Below are positions 61,224 through 64,000 of a stretch of DNA of 64,000 nt, in pieces. Below the pieces are notes generated by a model, which worked only from the letters and a program-made list of their open reading frames with translations, searched no databases and had not been told where the DNA came from. Numbering within the stretch: the first letter of the stretch is position 1; every line of letters starts with the position of its first letter. A program made the position numbers and the translations under genes. The DNA lies in assembly GCA_032158125.1 (NCBI GenBank), contig JASKOT010000003.1, positions 310,001-374,000 on the forward strand, read 5' to 3'. The DNA is from Papiliotrema nemorosa (Eukaryota; Basidiomycota; Tremellomycetes; Tremellales; Rhynchogastremaceae).

Positions 61224-62200
61224 CTAGCGCCTCTCGTTACTATCCCTTCTCTCTCGCTCCATACCAGCGTCCAACAACATATCCAAGCCCGGAGCCCGGA
61301 TGTCCGAGGCAGTACTCCTGGGACTGGTCGATTGGACAGACCTCACGGGCGGTAACCGCGCCTCGTGGTATCGTTCAGGTGAACGAGACGATGATCGTTG
61401 CCTGAGCATTGACCTAGGAGGGGGAAGGTTAAAGTAAGAAGCCTTGGCAGCCTTTTCCGAGGCCAGTTGAGGGACAGGTGGCGGTGGCATGTAGGTCGGT
61501 GAGACCGGTCCGCTAGAAGAAGAGGTCGAGTCACGAGATGAGCCGAGAGAAGGAGTTCGCTCGGGTAGGATGACCTGTGGCAAGTCGGCTTGGGTGTGCG
61601 CAGTCTCGCTCGGTGGTGTCAAGGGAGAGTAAGAGTTGACTTGAGCCGCGGCAGAGTGAATCGAAAGGCGTGCTTGGAGAATGGTCAAGCGAGTTTGTAT
61701 CAACGCAGTCAAGCGCTGCCAAGTCAGCCAAATGAAGCAAGTGTGGTGAAGAGACGGTGGCTCACCTCTTCTTCCGCTTTCTTGGCGCCCAGAATAGAGA
61801 GAAGCAACTCTCGGTCACCTTCTCCGCTCTTTCGGAACGACTCGAGAATCGATGTCAAGCTGGATGGTGGTGCAGGCTGTATGTTTAGGACGACCCGATG
61901 CATGTATGAGGAGAAACTTACGAGTTCTTCTTCCCACCATTTGCCTCCGGTGGCACCCCCAAATGCTGCACCGAGACCAAGAGAGGGAGTCTCCGAGTGA
62001 TCACGTCGAGATCGAGGTGGGCTAGGAGGCTCGAGAGGGTCGACTCGTTCTCGAGTGTCCCGTTGGGGCTTGTCGTTGGCAGTGTGCCATTTGGGTCCTC
62101 CACGTTGTTGGCTAGAAGAGGCGGCGGAAGGACCATAAGGGTGGTGTCGGTACGAGGGACCGTACGAATGGGGTGTTCGAGAAGCTGCTGCAGTCGCCAT
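61224..62200 (-). CDS. Hypothetical Ser/Pro-rich protein with a helical middle
   Basis: Unrecognised, about 285 residues in three exons. From ATG 62200 (MATAAASRTPHSYGPSYRHH) the first exon is Pro/Ser/Arg-rich and ends GGKWWEEEL. The second exon has APPSSLTSILESFRKSGEGD and RELLLSILGAKKAEEE. The third continues RLTALIQTRLTILQARLSIH, forming a predicted amphipathic helix, then a disordered Ser/Pro tail with TYMPPPPVPQLASEKAAKAS and RSMLRQRSSSRSPERYHEA. It ends GMERERRDSNERR. The helical segment of about 45 residues across exons 2 and 3 recalls small adaptor proteins, but no family is claimed. No signal peptide or membrane helix. Confidence 0.75.
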
Positions 62201-63440
62201 TGTGATGTTGGTATGTGCAAGTGTGAAAGACAAAGATAGATGGGGAAAAGGTGTATGCAGGTCGAGTATGGAGGGGTATTTGTGGGAAGCGGGCGAGCAA
62301 TAATTGACGAGGGGGAAACAGGACAAAAGGTGGGTGGTTGCTTGGCAAGATGGGCGACGGGCTTATTTTTTGCCAAGATTATCTCTCTCCTTTGACCCGG
62401 TCTGCGAGGTTTGGGTGTGGACGATTCAGTCTTTGCGTTTCAAGAGAGAAAGGCTTGGTAGTGGTGTGTTCCAAGGTGAGTTGGGGGTGAACGTCAAGAA
62501 TTGGTTTGGGGACACGTTTGCATAGGAGCTAGGGGGAACACCATGACCAGAGTGTTGGCCATCCACGACTTCGAGGGGTTATTGCTGGTCGCGGTGCTAT
62601 CTATGGTTGAGTGAAAAGATTCCGTTCTACAATTGGAACGGATGCCAAGAGCTGCCCGAGGTGCCTGTTGTTAAACTTGGCAGAGGATCGTCCAATTTGG
62701 GTTAGATTACCCCTTTGGGCAATTCTCACATGTTCCCTCCCTTCCGCTCCTCCCCTCCACCTTCATGGCAGATCTTGGCGATGAAGCACGTCGCTCAGCT
62801 CATCCCCCCTCGAGGCCTCGAACCCGTGTTGCTGGCCTTTTCGACCGAAAATTATCGAAAACCCAGTGCTACGAGGATTGACGTGGCGAGAGCCAAACGA
62901 CCAAGACTGCGCAGATTGCATCCTTGGCAGAAATAGTCGACCATGCAACAGATTCAGAAACAGCTCGTCCTGGCCATCGGCTTACTCTGCTCTGCTGCCT
63001 TGAGAAGAGCACCCAAAATGACATCGTATGCAAAATCTGGAACACGACGGTGGTGCGGTCATGACTGAATATAACTTGAAAAGTGGTGTAACAGACGTGG
63101 TCATGAACCAAAGATAGAATCTTCTAGACGAGACTAGGGGTGGATCTAATGTGTCGCTATGCTGTGTCGGCATCATGCGATGCTAAAGAAAGACCTCGTG
63201 CGCCTATCTGTCATCGCCAGATCAGCGCGCCTCGCCATGATCACCTGGATGCGATGCACCCTGACCCCCGGGCCGAAACTCGCCATTCGGAGATGACCGC
63301 CTGTCTGAGGGTTGCCAAGCGAAAGCGTCATGCGCTAACTGTTGCCACTTGCACCACGCTGGGTTATATGTCCCAGCTCCTTTCATCGTTTCTTACCATC
63401 ACTCTACACTTCACCAGCTCTGATTGACACTACTACTCGA
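62201..63440. other. Divergent intergenic region
   Basis: 1.24 kb between two divergent genes. No gene is supported. A tRNA B-box-like GGTTCGAGGCC on the minus strand near 62815 lacks the rest of a tRNA. Confidence 0.45.
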
Positions 63441-64000
63441 ATGATCCAAACCCCCATCGAAACCGAACCCGAGCCTGAACCAGATATACGAAGGTTCTCT
63501 TCGTCTAATCACTCAAATACACCAGCAACAACCACAACCGCAGATACACCCATCGAACAGATAAGCAATCAGCCCAGAGATAAGCACCATGGCGATTCAA
63601 ACCCACGGCTCGAGAGACCTCAACCCATTCATCCACACCCAAATCCCAACCTCAGACAAGTGTACGATGAGAAATCCACCGAATATCTCACGTCCACCGA
63701 CGTGACTCGCGCCTCGACCGGTGATTCAATCGACAGGGAAAAAGCGGCCCTCGATAATACGCCTCGACAAGAGTCACACGACGTTCCCGTGTCCAGGCCT
63801 ACCAGCAATCGACCCAAGGCTCGTGATTTCGCAGTTGCCAATATCACTCAGCCTATCAGGCGAGCCACCGAAAAGCTCGTTCCCGCCAAGAGAGACGGAC
63901 CACCTGATGTCGCGTTCGCTTTGCCACCGCACCCACGACGAGTGGGGTCGCCCGATTCAGCGGCGGCTGCACAACGGGCCAAGCGTCAAATGCCCGCTCC
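63441..64000 (+). CDS. Hypothetical protein, N-terminal part (runs off the window)
   Basis: One frame is open from ATG 63441 to the window edge, 186 complete codons with no stop. The protein starts MIQTPIETEPEPEPDIRRFS and is hydrophilic, rich in Thr, Pro, Asp and Arg, with HPHPNPNLRQVYDEKSTEYL and NITQPIRRATEKLVPAKRDG, then FALPPHPRRVGSPDSAAAA at the edge. It looks like a disordered N-terminal extension of a larger protein; no domain is yet visible. A T-rich, then C-rich leader precedes the ATG. The family cannot be named from this part. Confidence 0.65.
   Translation, partial: MIQTPIETEPEPEPDIRRFSSSNHSNTPATTTTADTPIEQISNQPRDKHHGDSNPRLERPQPIHPHPNPNLRQVYDEKSTEYLTSTDVTRASTGDSIDREKAALDNTPRQESHDVPVSRPTSNRPKARDFAVANITQPIRRATEKLVPAKRDGPPDVAFALPPHPRRVGSPDSAAAAQRAKRQMPA

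Noticed and set aside
62805..62840. tRNA-like B box GGTTCGAGGCC (minus)
   Set aside because: The T stem does not pair and no acceptor stem or A box is found at the right distance.

Overview
The window is nuclear DNA of a fungus, most likely a basidiomycete yeast of the Tremellomycetes (Cryptococcus/Kwoniella relatives). The evidence is the many short GT-AG introns (about 36 to 90 bases, with CTAAC/CTGAC-like branch sites), genes packed on both strands, long Ser/Pro-rich disordered extensions, and tremellomycete-like forms of ATG4, DOT1, eIF3g, BEM1, CEF1 and SPA2. I placed about 26 protein genes, plus one weak candidate. I found no rRNA, tRNA, transposon or CRISPR array. Gene coordinates run from start codon to stop codon and include introns; splice sites were read by eye.

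Layout. 1-503 holds the 3' end of GMP synthase (+). 0.8-3.3 kb is an unknown Ser/Pro-rich protein (-). 4.1-4.9 kb has a doubtful broken gene (+). 5.4-9.0 kb is the autophagy protease ATG4 (-). 10.0-11.9 kb is a DHA1-type MFS transporter (+). 12.2-13.2 kb is a Met/Gly-rich protein made of tiny repeated exons (-). 14.2-16.6 kb is a PHO80-like cyclin (-). 16.6-20.4 kb has no convincing gene. 20.4-22.2 kb is a secreted histidine acid phosphatase/phytase (-) with CACGTT boxes upstream. 23.6-25.4 kb is an allantoate-permease-type MFS transporter (+). 25.6-28.4 kb holds two adjacent GH128 glycosidases (-); a third lies at 39.7-41.0 kb (-).

28.8-39.2 kb is rich in nuclear factors: an ING-type PHD protein (+), a small Myb-like protein (-), an AT-hook protein interrupted by a 15-base homopolymer (-), a Cys-containing unknown (-) and a SNF2-RING helicase of the ULS1 type (-). 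41.4-44.7 kb has a membrane protein and an unknown nuclear-like protein. 45.1-49.9 kb has mitochondrial GrpE (+), DOT1 methyltransferase (-) and eIF3g (-). 50.8-59.9 kb has BEM1 (+), CEF1 (+) and SPA2 (-), so two polarity scaffolds flank a splicing factor. 61.2-62.2 kb is an unknown protein (-), and a partial gene (+) runs off the right edge.

Functional links. The PHO80-like cyclin and the acid phosphatase are neighbours and could both belong to phosphate regulation. The ING, Myb-like, SNF2-RING and DOT1 genes all act, or are likely to act, on chromatin. BEM1 and SPA2 both work in polarised growth. Eukaryotic genes are transcribed singly, so these proximities are suggestive only. I saw no previously undescribed multi-gene system. 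The most unusual single object is the Met/Gly mini-exon gene.
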